This document shows positions 16,206 to 23,671 of a stretch of DNA of 64,000 bases, piece after piece. The stretch's first letter is position 1, and each line of letters opens with the position of its first letter. The notes under the pieces were generated by a model. The model saw nothing but the letters and a program-made list of their open reading frames with translations. It made no database searches and was not told the DNA's origin. This stretch comes from Eubacterium maltosivorans (lineage in GTDB: Bacteria; Bacillota; Clostridia; Eubacteriales; Eubacteriaceae), in NCBI RefSeq assembly GCF_002441855.2, contig NZ_CP029487.1, positions 3,286,001-3,350,000 on the forward strand. The letters run 5' to 3'. Made by a program: the position numbers and the translations under genes.

Positions 16206-16295
16206 TTGCTTTTTGAAATGGAACGCTATATAATGGGGTTGAACAAATGATTATAAAGCTTTGAATTCAAAATTATGTTCAATTCATGTTCAATT
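16206..16295 (+). promoter_or_regulatory. Proximal promoter with DeoR half-sites before the sugar operon
   Basis: TTGCTT (16206-16211), 17 bp, TATAAT (16229-16234). Immediately downstream lie TGAACAAA (16240-16247) and two direct repeats ATGTTCAATT at 16275-16284 and 16286-16295 (11-bp period), which are half-sites of the DeoR operator. Binding here would block transcription start. Confidence 0.6.
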
Positions 16296-16336
16296 TTCCG
16301 AGTGCTCAGAAAAATTTCAGTAAGGAGTAAAAGCAT

Positions 16337-17233
16337 ATGGCAGATAACGTGTCTTTTAAAGGTGTAATGACCGAACTGATCACGCCATTTACAGAAGACG
16401 GACAGGTGGATTACCCTCTGTTAAGGGGTGAGGTAGCGTATCAGCTTCAAAATGGCATAAAAGCGCTGTTTACCAATGGGATAGCCAGTGAATCCCTGTC
16501 ACTCACGGCAGAGGAGCTGATTGAGACCACTAAGACAGTCGTGGAGGCAGCCGGGGACCGGGCGCTGGTAATGGGGAACATTGCCTGCCAGACCCTTCCG
16601 GAGGCCATGCAGGTTTTAAGGGGCTATGAGGCTGCCGGCGTGGACGCGGTCTGCATCCAGCAGCCCTGTGTTTACAGCATTCCCCAGGAGGAGCTGGTGG
16701 CCTACTTTGACGCCATCGCGTCCGCCACGACCCTTCCGGCAGGCATCTACAACGCCCCGCAGACAGGGAATACGCTGTCGCCGGCGTCGGTGGCGGCCAT
16801 CTTCAAGCATAATGAAAATATGCAGTTCTACAAGGAGAGCACCATCGACTTTGTGCACATTCAGAACACGATGCGCCTCATCGGGCCGGACCGCTCCATG
16901 ACGTTTTTAAATGGCAGTGACGCGACCACCTTTTCGGTCATGCAGCTCGGCGGGGCCGGCGTGGTATCCCTGATATCCGCGGTCTTTCCAAAGGCGGTTC
17001 TGAAGCTGGTAAACGCCATGGAGGCAGGAGATATTGCAGGTGGACGAGCGGCGCAGAATGAAATTCTGCTCATTCGGGAAGCCCTGAAGACCGGGCCCTT
17101 TGTGGCAGGCTACAAATACGCCGCCGGGTTGATGGGTGTGCCTCTGGGGTATATGCGCAGGCCGCTGGCAGAGCTGAGTGAGGGCGAAAAAGAAAAGATA
17201 AAGACAAGCCTGGAAAAGCTTCGGCTGGTCTGA
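16337..17233 (+). CDS. DapA/NanA-family class I aldolase (dihydrodipicolinate synthase-like)
   Basis: A 298-residue TIM-barrel protein of the DHDPS/N-acetylneuraminate lyase family: GVMTELITPFTEDGQVD at the N-terminus, TNGIASESLSL replacing the usual GTTGE phosphate/carboxylate loop, and the Schiff-base Lys in MQFYKESTIDF. AGIYNAPQTGN takes the place of YNVPxRT. The loop changes mean it is probably not the lysine-pathway enzyme but an aldolase or dehydratase for a 2-keto-3-deoxy sugar acid or similar compound. TAAGGAG precedes the ATG. First gene of an operon with deoC, an SDR, a sugar kinase, DUF89 and a tautomerase, behind DeoR-type operators. Confidence 0.85.
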   Translation: MADNVSFKGVMTELITPFTEDGQVDYPLLRGEVAYQLQNGIKALFTNGIASESLSLTAEELIETTKTVVEAAGDRALVMGNIACQTLPEAMQVLRGYEAAGVDAVCIQQPCVYSIPQEELVAYFDAIASATTLPAGIYNAPQTGNTLSPASVAAIFKHNENMQFYKESTIDFVHIQNTMRLIGPDRSMTFLNGSDATTFSVMQLGGAGVVSLISAVFPKAVLKLVNAMEAGDIAGGRAAQNEILLIREALKTGPFVAGYKYAAGLMGVPLGYMRRPLAELSEGEKEKIKTSLEKLRLV

Positions 17234-17266
17234 GTGACGGATTAGAATAACGAAACGAGGTTTAGT

Positions 17267-17926
17267 ATGGATAAAAAACAATTAGCTGGTATGATGGACC
17301 ACACCCTGCTCAAGGCTGTGGCCACACCGGAGCAGATCGCGAAAATTTGTGAGGAAGCCAGGGAAATCGGCGCGGCGTCGGTATGCGTCAATCCCTGCAA
17401 TGTAAGACAGGCGGCAGAGCTTCTGAAGGGCTCAGAGGTTAAGGTATGCACCGTTATTGGGTTTCCGCTGGGGGCCAACACCCCGGCCGTCAAAGCCTTT
17501 GAGACAGAGGACGCCATCGCGGGCGGCGCCCAGGAGGTGGACATGGTCATCAATGTCGGCGCGCTGAAGGCAGGCGACCAGGATACCGTGTACAGAGACA
17601 TCAAGGCTGTTGTGGACGCCGCGGACGGCACCCTGGTCAAGGTGATCATTGAGACCTGTTACCTGACCGACGCCGAAAAAACCACTGCCTGCCAGATGGC
17701 CGCGAAGGCGGGAGCCGACTTTGTCAAGACCTCCACAGGCTTTGGCACCGGCGGCGCCAACCCGCACGACGTAGCGCTGATGAAGGCCAGCATTCCAGAC
17801 ACCATGCAGGTAAAAGCATCTGGGGGGATGCATGTATGGGCAGACGCCAAGGCCAATATCGAAGCCGGCGCTGACCGTCTGGGCGTGTCGGCCAGCCTGG
17901 CGATACTCGACAGCTTTGATGAATAG
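17267..17926 (+). CDS. deoC: Deoxyribose-phosphate aldolase
   Basis: A 219-residue class I aldolase cleaving 2-deoxyribose 5-phosphate to acetaldehyde and glyceraldehyde 3-phosphate. Motifs are [77 protein letters not shown] (the Schiff-base Lys) and [13 protein letters not shown] (the proton-relay Lys). The SASLAILD ending is usual except that Ser replaces the common Gly-Thr. It lies 33 bp after the DapA-like gene. The presence of DeoC fits the DeoR-type operators, but no nucleoside phosphorylase, phosphopentomutase or deoxyribose kinase is in the operon. Confidence 0.94.
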   Translation: MDKKQLAGMMDHTLLKAVATPEQIAKICEEAREIGAASVCVNPCNVRQAAELLKGSEVKVCTVIGFPLGANTPAVKAFETEDAIAGGAQEVDMVINVGALKAGDQDTVYRDIKAVVDAADGTLVKVIIETCYLTDAEKTTACQMAAKAGADFVKTSTGFGTGGANPHDVALMKASIPDTMQVKASGGMHVWADAKANIEAGADRLGVSASLAILDSFDE

Positions 17927-17959
17927 CATGATTTAAGGGGATCATTTGAGAGGAGATAT

Positions 17960-18766
17960 ATGATGAATCATCAAAAGAATACAATGTCCGAAAAACCTGT
18001 TATCGCCGTCACCGGCGGCGGTCAGGGGATAGGACGGGCCATTTTGCTCTACTTTACCGAACGCGGCTACAATGCCGCTGTGCTGGATATGAACCTGGAG
18101 ACAGCCGCTGCTGTGGCTGAGGAATGTAAGGCCAGGGGCGCTGACGCCATCGCGGTCGAGTGCAATGTCACAGACTCCGCGAGTGTCAACGCCGCCTATG
18201 ATCAGATCGGAGGTTATTTTGGCGGGCGTCTGGACGTCCAGGTCAACAACGCCGGTGTCTTCCGCAGAGAGCGCGTTGAGGATGCAACCGACGACGTGAC
18301 CGACCTGCTCATCGACGTGAACCTGCGGGGGCCGGTTTACACCAGCCGGGCAGCCATTAAAATCATGAAGGAGCAGGGGCACGGCAGTATCATCAACGCC
18401 CACTCCATCCTGGGGCAGTTCCCGGATTTCGGGCTTGGAGTCTACAGCGCCACCAAGGCCGGGCTCTTTGCACTGACCCGCGTACTGGCCGCGGAGTGCG
18501 CGCCCTACGGCATCCGCGTGAACGGCTACGCGCCGTCTGTCACCGACACCCCGATGGTGCACCACATCATTGAGGAGCGTCCTGAGGCCAAGCTGGACCA
18601 GATCCCCATGCGCGAATTCGGCACGCCGGACCAGATCGCCAAGATCTGCTGGTTCTTCGCGTCGGATCTCTGTGAGTACACCACCGGGATCAATGTGCCC
18701 TGTGACGGCGGCACCTGGGATGTTCAGAGGCCTTTCATGGCCTGGAAGGCCGCCGGAAAGCTTTAA
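17960..18766 (+). CDS. Short-chain dehydrogenase/reductase
   Basis: A 268-residue classical SDR. The cofactor motif is VTGGGQGIGRA (TGxxxGxG), the structural NNAGV motif is present, and the catalytic set is Ser in AHSILGQ, Tyr and Lys in YSATK (YxxxK). D60-type acidic residue after beta-2 (DMN) suggests NAD preference. The C-terminal INVPCDGG segment is typical of sugar or polyol dehydrogenases of this class. GAGAGGAG precedes two ATG codons; the first is used. By position between deoC and the FGGY kinase it likely interconverts a polyol and a ketose before phosphorylation. Confidence 0.88.
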   Translation: MMNHQKNTMSEKPVIAVTGGGQGIGRAILLYFTERGYNAAVLDMNLETAAAVAEECKARGADAIAVECNVTDSASVNAAYDQIGGYFGGRLDVQVNNAGVFRRERVEDATDDVTDLLIDVNLRGPVYTSRAAIKIMKEQGHGSIINAHSILGQFPDFGLGVYSATKAGLFALTRVLAAECAPYGIRVNGYAPSVTDTPMVHHIIEERPEAKLDQIPMREFGTPDQIAKICWFFASDLCEYTTGINVPCDGGTWDVQRPFMAWKAAGKL

Positions 18767-18806
18767 GCGGATTGTGATTTAACAGGAGAGATAGGAGAGT
18801 AATACG

Positions 18807-20351
18807 ATGAAAACTGGTTATATCATTGGAATTGATTCGGGGACATCTATGGTAAAGGCCGCTTTGTTTGATATGCAGGGGAATGAAATCTGCGTCGCCT
18901 CACGGTCGACCCCTGTGGAGGAACCGTACTTTGGCTGGTCAGAATTCGACATGGACGTGGACTGGAAGGAGGTCGCCAGCGTTATCAGCGACCTCATGGG
19001 AAAATGCGGCGTGGACAAGAAGGAAGTGCTGGCCATCGGGCTCGGCGGAAAGGGTGTGGGCGTCTGCTTCCTGGATAAGGACAACCGTCCTGCCCGCAAG
19101 GGGATTCTCTGGAACGACGCCCGCTGCGCCGGCATGACCCGGGAATGGATCGAGAGCGGCAAGATGGAGCAGATTTTTGGCGCGACTGCCAACTGGCTGA
19201 TGACCGGCGACGTAGGCATCCTGCTGCCCTGGATGAAGGCCCATGAGCCCGAGGTGCTGGAACGGACAGCCCACTTCTGCCTGAATACCAACTGGATGTG
19301 CTACAACCTGACCGGCGAATTCGGCTCAAACGCTACAGATTTTTACTCCCAGATCGATGAGACCCGCACCTACAGCGACAAAGTCATGGAGATTGAGGGG
19401 ATCCTCGACCTGAAGGATAAATTCCTGCCGCTGCAGGAGCCCTGGGAAATCTGCGGCCATGTCACCGAAAAGGCTGCGCAGCAGACCGGGCTGGCAGCCG
19501 GCACGCCGGTGGCCTCTATTGGCTGGGATGTTGTCTGCTGCAGCGCCGGCGTCGGCGCGGTGGACGACGGACAGGCCAATATTATTCTGGGAACCTCTGG
19601 CGTCATCATGCTGACCATGCCGAAGTTTGCCCACTCACCCATGCTGGGCTGCCAGACCATCCACAACATACCGGGTAAATGGCAGCAGCTCATCGCGCCG
19701 CTGACCGGCACGCCGAACAGCGACTGGTTTGTGAACAACTTTACCTGCGCGGATAAGCTGCAGGCCGAAAAGGAAGGCCGCAGCGTGTACGCCCTCTTTG
19801 ACGAGGTGATCGACAAGGTGAACCCGGGCTGTGACGGCGCCATCTACCATCCTTATATGAACGCGGCGGGAGAACGCGCGCCCTTTACCAATACCAACGC
19901 CAGGGGCAACTTCTTCGGGCTGAACCTCCACAGCGACCGCCACGTCATGCAGCGCGCCGTGTACGAGGGCATGGCCTTTGCCAACAAGCACTGCCTGGAC
20001 GCCTACACCTATCCGGTGAGCGATATCCGCCTGTCCGGCGGCGGCTCCAAGAGCCCGGTGTGGTGCCAGATTTTTGCGGACATCTGCAACGCGCCCATCA
20101 GCCTGCCCGGCGGCACCGAGTTCGGCGCCAAGGGTGTCGCCTGGAACGCGGCACTGGCAGCCGGCTATTTCGGCAGCTGGCAGGAAGCCTCCGAGGCCTT
20201 CTGCAAGGTGGAACGCGTCTACGAGCCCATTGCGGAGAACGTAAGCATCTACGCCGACCTGTACGAGGTCTACAAGGCGATCCCTTACGCGCTGTTCCCG
20301 GCCTGGGAAGCCCGGACCGAGTTCCTCAAAAAACACGGCTTCCAGGGATAA
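18807..20351 (+). CDS. FGGY-family carbohydrate kinase (xylulokinase-like)
   Basis: A 514-residue sugar kinase of the ASKHA fold. The N-terminal phosphate-1 motif is IIGIDSGTSMVKAALFD; the catalytic Asp is in ILWNDARCAGM; ILGTSGVIML and IRLSGGGSKSPVWCQIFADICNAPI are the FGGY adenosine and C-terminal signature regions. It is of normal length. The group contains xylulose, L-xylulose and 3-keto-L-gulonate kinases; the sugar is unknown. The gene follows the SDR by 40 bp. A terminator lies directly after it, so the last two genes of the cluster may be made in smaller amounts. Confidence 0.9.
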   Translation: MKTGYIIGIDSGTSMVKAALFDMQGNEICVASRSTPVEEPYFGWSEFDMDVDWKEVASVISDLMGKCGVDKKEVLAIGLGGKGVGVCFLDKDNRPARKGILWNDARCAGMTREWIESGKMEQIFGATANWLMTGDVGILLPWMKAHEPEVLERTAHFCLNTNWMCYNLTGEFGSNATDFYSQIDETRTYSDKVMEIEGILDLKDKFLPLQEPWEICGHVTEKAAQQTGLAAGTPVASIGWDVVCCSAGVGAVDDGQANIILGTSGVIMLTMPKFAHSPMLGCQTIHNIPGKWQQLIAPLTGTPNSDWFVNNFTCADKLQAEKEGRSVYALFDEVIDKVNPGCDGAIYHPYMNAAGERAPFTNTNARGNFFGLNLHSDRHVMQRAVYEGMAFANKHCLDAYTYPVSDIRLSGGGSKSPVWCQIFADICNAPISLPGGTEFGAKGVAWNAALAAGYFGSWQEASEAFCKVERVYEPIAENVSIYADLYEVYKAIPYALFPAWEARTEFLKKHGFQG

Positions 20352-20385
20352 TCCCGGGATCGTAACCCTCTATAACTTATAAGAG

Positions 20386-20414
20386 AAACCGGCTTTTCCC
20401 AAAGCCGGTTTTTT
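20386..20414 (+). terminator. Internal terminator after the sugar kinase
   Basis: AAACCGGCTTT and AAAGCCGGTTT with a four-base loop and T-run, only 20 bp before the DUF89 gene start; partial read-through is needed for downstream expression unless a further promoter exists. Confidence 0.88.
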
Positions 20415-20433
20415 ACTCAGAAAGGAGCACACA

Positions 20434-21342
20434 ATGCATTTTCTATGTCTGGCAAGGTGCCAGCTGGGGTTTCTGCTGCGGCAGTTTGAGCTGTTTGGCC
20501 TTTCCGCCGAGCAGCAGAATGACATTTTGAGAAAGGAAGTGGCCCTGGTGAGCGGCCAGAGCATCGACATTCACGCCGGTATTTCCGGCTCGCGCATGTT
20601 TCGGCTTCTCTGTGAGGCTCTGGGAGACCCGGACCCGCTAAAGGGCGCGAGAGAGAGCCAGAACGCGCAGATGCTGGAGCTCCTGCCCGCTGTCCGGGAG
20701 GCTGTGAGAGCAGGGGAGAACCCGCTGCACTGCGCCCTGAAGGCAGCTGCCAGCGGCAATATTGTGGACGTGTCCTTTGCCGATGACTTTGACGTGGCCG
20801 GCGCCCTTGAAAAAAGTATGGCGGCGCCCTTTGCCATCGATGACTTCGGGCTTTTTACCCGGCGGCTGGCAGCGGCCAGAACCCTGACGCTGGCGGCAGA
20901 CAACGCGGGGGAGATTGTGCTCGACCGTCTGCTGCTGGAGGAAATACAGCGCTGGCGGCGTCAAAAGGGCCTGCCCGGGGTCAGGGCCACCGTACTGGTA
21001 AAAGGCGGCCCCATTTACAACGACGCTTTGAGGCAGGACGCCCTGACGGCCGGGCTGGACCGCGAGGCTGATATTCTGGACACTGGGTCCGACACGATCG
21101 GCATTCACGCCGCCTGCCTGTCGGAAAGCGCCCTTGAGAACCTGCTGGCCGCGGATATGATTATCTCAAAGGGGCTGGCGAATTACGAGAGCGATTTTGG
21201 CAGCGAGGCTTTCCCAGAGAAGATTTTTTACCTGTTCCGGTCCAAGTGCGAGGTGCTTTCAGGCCAGCTGGGCATTCCGCTGGGGAGCGGCGTGCTCATG
21301 GCCCATCATAGAGAACAAGGAGGAAGAAATGCCTTACATTAA
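20434..21342 (+). CDS. DUF89/ARMT1-like damage-control phosphatase
   Basis: A 302-residue protein of the DUF89 family (short prokaryotic subfamily). Landmarks are CLARCQLGFLLRQ at the start (CxxC), TLTLAADNAGEIVLDRLLLEE, where Asp and Asn bind the metal, VLVKGGPIYNDALRQDA, and DMIISKGLANYES. Members are metal-dependent phosphatases that remove harmful or stalled sugar phosphates. Here it would be a safety valve for a phosphorylated intermediate of the operon. AAAGGAG precedes the ATG. Its last 14 bases overlap the tautomerase gene. Confidence 0.85.
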   Translation: MHFLCLARCQLGFLLRQFELFGLSAEQQNDILRKEVALVSGQSIDIHAGISGSRMFRLLCEALGDPDPLKGARESQNAQMLELLPAVREAVRAGENPLHCALKAAASGNIVDVSFADDFDVAGALEKSMAAPFAIDDFGLFTRRLAAARTLTLAADNAGEIVLDRLLLEEIQRWRRQKGLPGVRATVLVKGGPIYNDALRQDALTAGLDREADILDTGSDTIGIHAACLSESALENLLAADMIISKGLANYESDFGSEAFPEKIFYLFRSKCEVLSGQLGIPLGSGVLMAHHREQGGRNALH

Positions 21343-21670
21343 GATCAGTCTTTCTAAGAAGATAACCTGCGAGGAAAAGCAGGCGCTGGCCGCAGAAATC
21401 GCGGCCGTTATTCCACTGCTGCCAGATAAGCCCGGAGACCGGGCCATGGTTGAGATTCACGATGGCTGTGATTTGTACCGCGGCGGCCAGCCCGCCGGCT
21501 GCGCCTTTATGGAGACGCGCCTGTACCAGGAAACGCCCAAACCCTTTTTAAAACAGTATACTGAAGCGCTGTTCGAGGTGTTTGAGCGACGGCTCGGATA
21601 CAGTAAAGCCCAGATCTATTTCAATATTCTGGAGCTGGACCACTGGGGCTCAAAGGGAACCCTGCGGTGA
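21329..21670 (+). CDS. Tautomerase-superfamily protein (4-oxalocrotonate tautomerase/MIF-like)
   Basis: ATG 21329 has AAGGAGGAAG upstream and exposes the expected N-terminal catalytic proline (MPYIKISLSKKITCEEKQ), the hallmark of the family; the longer upstream frame overlaps DUF89. The 113-residue protein is near MIF length and shows one beta-alpha-beta unit starting YIKISLSK and another starting AMVEIHDG. It would catalyse keto-enol tautomerisation, perhaps of an intermediate of the operon. Ribosome-binding site and overlap with DUF89 show translational coupling. Substrate unknown. Confidence 0.82.
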   Translation: MPYIKISLSKKITCEEKQALAAEIAAVIPLLPDKPGDRAMVEIHDGCDLYRGGQPAGCAFMETRLYQETPKPFLKQYTEALFEVFERRLGYSKAQIYFNILELDHWGSKGTLR

Positions 21671-21682
21671 GTGCGCATTAAA

Positions 21683-21712
21683 AAAGAACGGACCTGAGAA
21701 GCCGTTCTTTTT
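21683..21712. terminator. Bidirectional terminator between tautomerase and DeoR genes
   Basis: AAAGAACGG (21683-21691) and CCGTTCTTT (21702-21710), with A-run on the left and T-run on the right. Confidence 0.88.
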
Positions 21713-21715
21713 TAT

Positions 21716-22678
21716 TTACAGCACGCCCTCGCGCCGCGCCAGGTCAATAACCCGCGCCGCGGTCAGGGAGTCGGTGACCAGCACGTCGATCCAGCCGGCT
21801 TTCAGGGCATAGTAAACCGCCCTGGCCTTTTGGCGGCCGACGATGCAGGCCAGCACACATTCGGCGTTTTTAATGGCGTCCAGGGAGACACCGACCGTAC
21901 GCTTATCCAGCTCGGGATCACAGATATTGCCGTCTTTATCAAAGAAACGGCTGCAGATACTGCCAACAGCCTCCACGTCTCTCAGCCTGGCGATGTTGTC
22001 ATCGTTCAGGTATCCGGCCTGATAGAGGCAGGAATCCTCGTCCGGGGTCGCGATGTTGACAAAGAGCTTGTTGCAGTCCTCCACCCGTTCCAGCAGGCTG
22101 CGGACCTTGGCGTCGTGCAGGAGGATATCGAGGATAATCGGGCTTTCCACCAGCGCCGGGCAGGGCAGGCAGAAAGCGCTCTCGGCGCCCAGCTTCTGTG
22201 ACAGGTTGCTGATGATCTCGTGGGCGAAGCTGCGGCAGTTGGCATTGTCGACTGCCCCGGAGAGCTGGACCAGGGAGCAGTCCGGCAGGGAAAAGGCCGG
22301 AAATTCCTTTGAGAGCTCAAAGAGCGTCCAGCCCCAGTTCACGCCAATATGGTCGCCCGGGTTCAGAAAGGTCGGAAGAAACTGCGCGCCCAGGCGGGCG
22401 GTGAGCTGGATGGCCAGCTCCACATCGTCCTCGGGCACAGAGGCCACGCGGGCGCCCTTGAGGTGAAAAGCGGTTAAGAGCTGCTGCTCCATCTCGCTGA
22501 TATCGTCGATGGCGTCGTCGATGAAAATCTTGACGATGCCCCGTTCCCGCGCTTCCGCCAGCTTTCTCGACACCTTGGGACGGGAAATGCTGAACTGGGT
22601 GGCGATTTCGGACTGAGTCCGCCCCTCTTCATAATATAGCTTGGCAATTGCCTGTAATAAGCGCTGATCTGTGTTCAT
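21716..22678 (-). CDS. DeoR-type SorC-family sugar-phosphate-responsive repressor
   Basis: Start set at ATG 22678 (MNTDQRLLQAIAKLYYEEG) with GGAGAT upstream; the longer frame begins with a TTG lacking a ribosome-binding site. The 320-residue protein has an N-terminal HTH (GRTQSEIATQFSISRPKVSRKLAEARERGIVKIFID) and a SorC-type effector domain (DHIGVNWGWTLFELSKEF, VQLSGAVDN, ARAVYYALKAGWIDVLVTDSLTAARVIDL), which binds phosphorylated sugars. Bacillus subtilis DeoR, which senses deoxyribose 5-phosphate, is of this family. The matching operator core before this gene and before the deoC operon makes it the likely repressor of both. Confidence 0.88.
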   Translation of the reverse strand: MNTDQRLLQAIAKLYYEEGRTQSEIATQFSISRPKVSRKLAEARERGIVKIFIDDAIDDISEMEQQLLTAFHLKGARVASVPEDDVELAIQLTARLGAQFLPTFLNPGDHIGVNWGWTLFELSKEFPAFSLPDCSLVQLSGAVDNANCRSFAHEIISNLSQKLGAESAFCLPCPALVESPIILDILLHDAKVRSLLERVEDCNKLFVNIATPDEDSCLYQAGYLNDDNIARLRDVEAVGSICSRFFDKDGNICDPELDKRTVGVSLDAIKNAECVLACIVGRQKARAVYYALKAGWIDVLVTDSLTAARVIDLARREGVL

Positions 22679-22733
22679 TGTCTTTATCTCCAATGCGTTT
22701 TTCAAATTGATCGTCTGTTTAATCCTTAGACGA

Positions 22734-22820
22734 TGAACAAAAAGTGTCCTTTAACCTCTATTATAGATTAAAAGACTTGTTTTTACAAGCGAAATGGGGG
22801 CAAAAATGAAATTTTGTTCA
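22734..22820 (-). promoter_or_regulatory. Promoter and DeoR operators of the regulator gene
   Basis: On the minus strand TTGTAA (22788-22783), 17 bp, TATAAT (22765-22760). The full operator core TGAAATTTTGTTCA (plus strand 22807-22820) lies upstream, and a half-site TGAACAAA (22734-22741) lies downstream of the start point. This indicates autoregulation. The rest of 22821-23032 shows no gene. Confidence 0.7.
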
Positions 22821-23032
22821 AAAATTAAAAAAATAGTCATATGGTTTGCGGGATAAAACAGTTCGGACTTTTAACAGATAAGGTGAAAAAGAAGCATAAA
22901 AACATTTGTGTTAAAAAACGGGTTTAGGGCTGGGCTGGTTTCTACATCCGGTTATTTTGTAAAACCATTACACAACATATAGACGCGAATGTAAACGAGA
23001 AACATTTTGAAAACAAAAAGTGCATTTACATA

Positions 23033-23061
23033 TTGACAATGATAATTAAGACTGCTATAAT
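23033..23061 (+). promoter_or_regulatory. Consensus sigma-A promoter of veg
   Basis: TTGACA (23033-23038), 17-bp spacer, TATAAT (23056-23061): a perfect consensus, fitting the known strength of veg promoters. Confidence 0.9.
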
Positions 23062-23130
23062 TATACTTTACTTTTTGGAGGAATCGTGTTATAATGACTA
23101 AGATGTAAATCCACAAACGAGGTGAAGTTC

Positions 23131-23400
23131 ATGCAGAAACAAAAAGCGACAATTATGGACGTCAAGCGTGAGGTTGAAAACTATCGTGGAAAAAGAGTAA
23201 AACTGGAAGCCCATAAGAGCAAGAAAAAGCTCTATCAAAAAGAAGGCGTTATTGAAGGGACTTACCCAAGCATCTTTACCGTCAGCGTAAAGGAAGATAA
23301 ACGACCGACTCAGAGATTATCCTTCTCATATTCCGATGTCCTCACAAAAAGCGTTAAAATTGCGTTAGTAGACGAAGTCGAAGGCGCTTTCAGCTACTAA
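23131..23400 (+). CDS. veg: Veg family protein
   Basis: An 89-residue protein starting MQKQKATIMDVKREVENYRGKRVKLEAHKSKKK; the GKRVKLEAHKxKKK core and the following GVIEGTYPSIFTV and RLSFSYSDVLTKSVKI segments are the Veg signature. ATG 23131 follows a GAGGTGAAG site. In Bacillus subtilis Veg stimulates biofilm matrix gene expression by an indirect route involving SinR; its role in Clostridia is not settled. The protein has its own strong promoter and terminator. Confidence 0.9.
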   Translation: MQKQKATIMDVKREVENYRGKRVKLEAHKSKKKLYQKEGVIEGTYPSIFTVSVKEDKRPTQRLSFSYSDVLTKSVKIALVDEVEGAFSY

Positions 23401-23448
23401 GAATCCCACTGACATTCTGATTAAACCCGCATAAGCTCAAACGAAGGG

Positions 23449-23474
23449 GAAGAATCGCGTATTCTTCTTTTTTG
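23449..23474 (+). terminator. Terminator of veg
   Basis: GAAGAAT (23449-23455) and ATTCTTC (23461-23467), five-base loop, T-run. Confidence 0.85.
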
Positions 23475-23505
23475 ATGCCAAATTTTGGCAGTTGAAAGCC
23501 TACAG

Positions 23506-23562
23506 ACGGCGCCCTCGCAGGCGGATGTTAAATTTTATGACATCCATCTGCGAGGGCGCCGT
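23506..23562. repeat. Long inverted repeat between veg and arcA
   Basis: Arms of 23 bases (23506-23528 and 23540-23562) match at 21 positions, closing an 11-base AT-rich loop, with both outer 14 bases perfect. It is followed only by TTTTATTTG, so it is either a strong hairpin terminator after an earlier one or a separate element. Confidence 0.8.
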
Positions 23563-23671
23563 TTTATTTGTTCTAACTTTAAGCCAAAAGGGGTATAATA
23601 GAACTATATGCCGTTTCAGGCAGGATACCGGATGGCGCTGGCTGTCCAGATAAAGATTGGAGAATAAGTGA

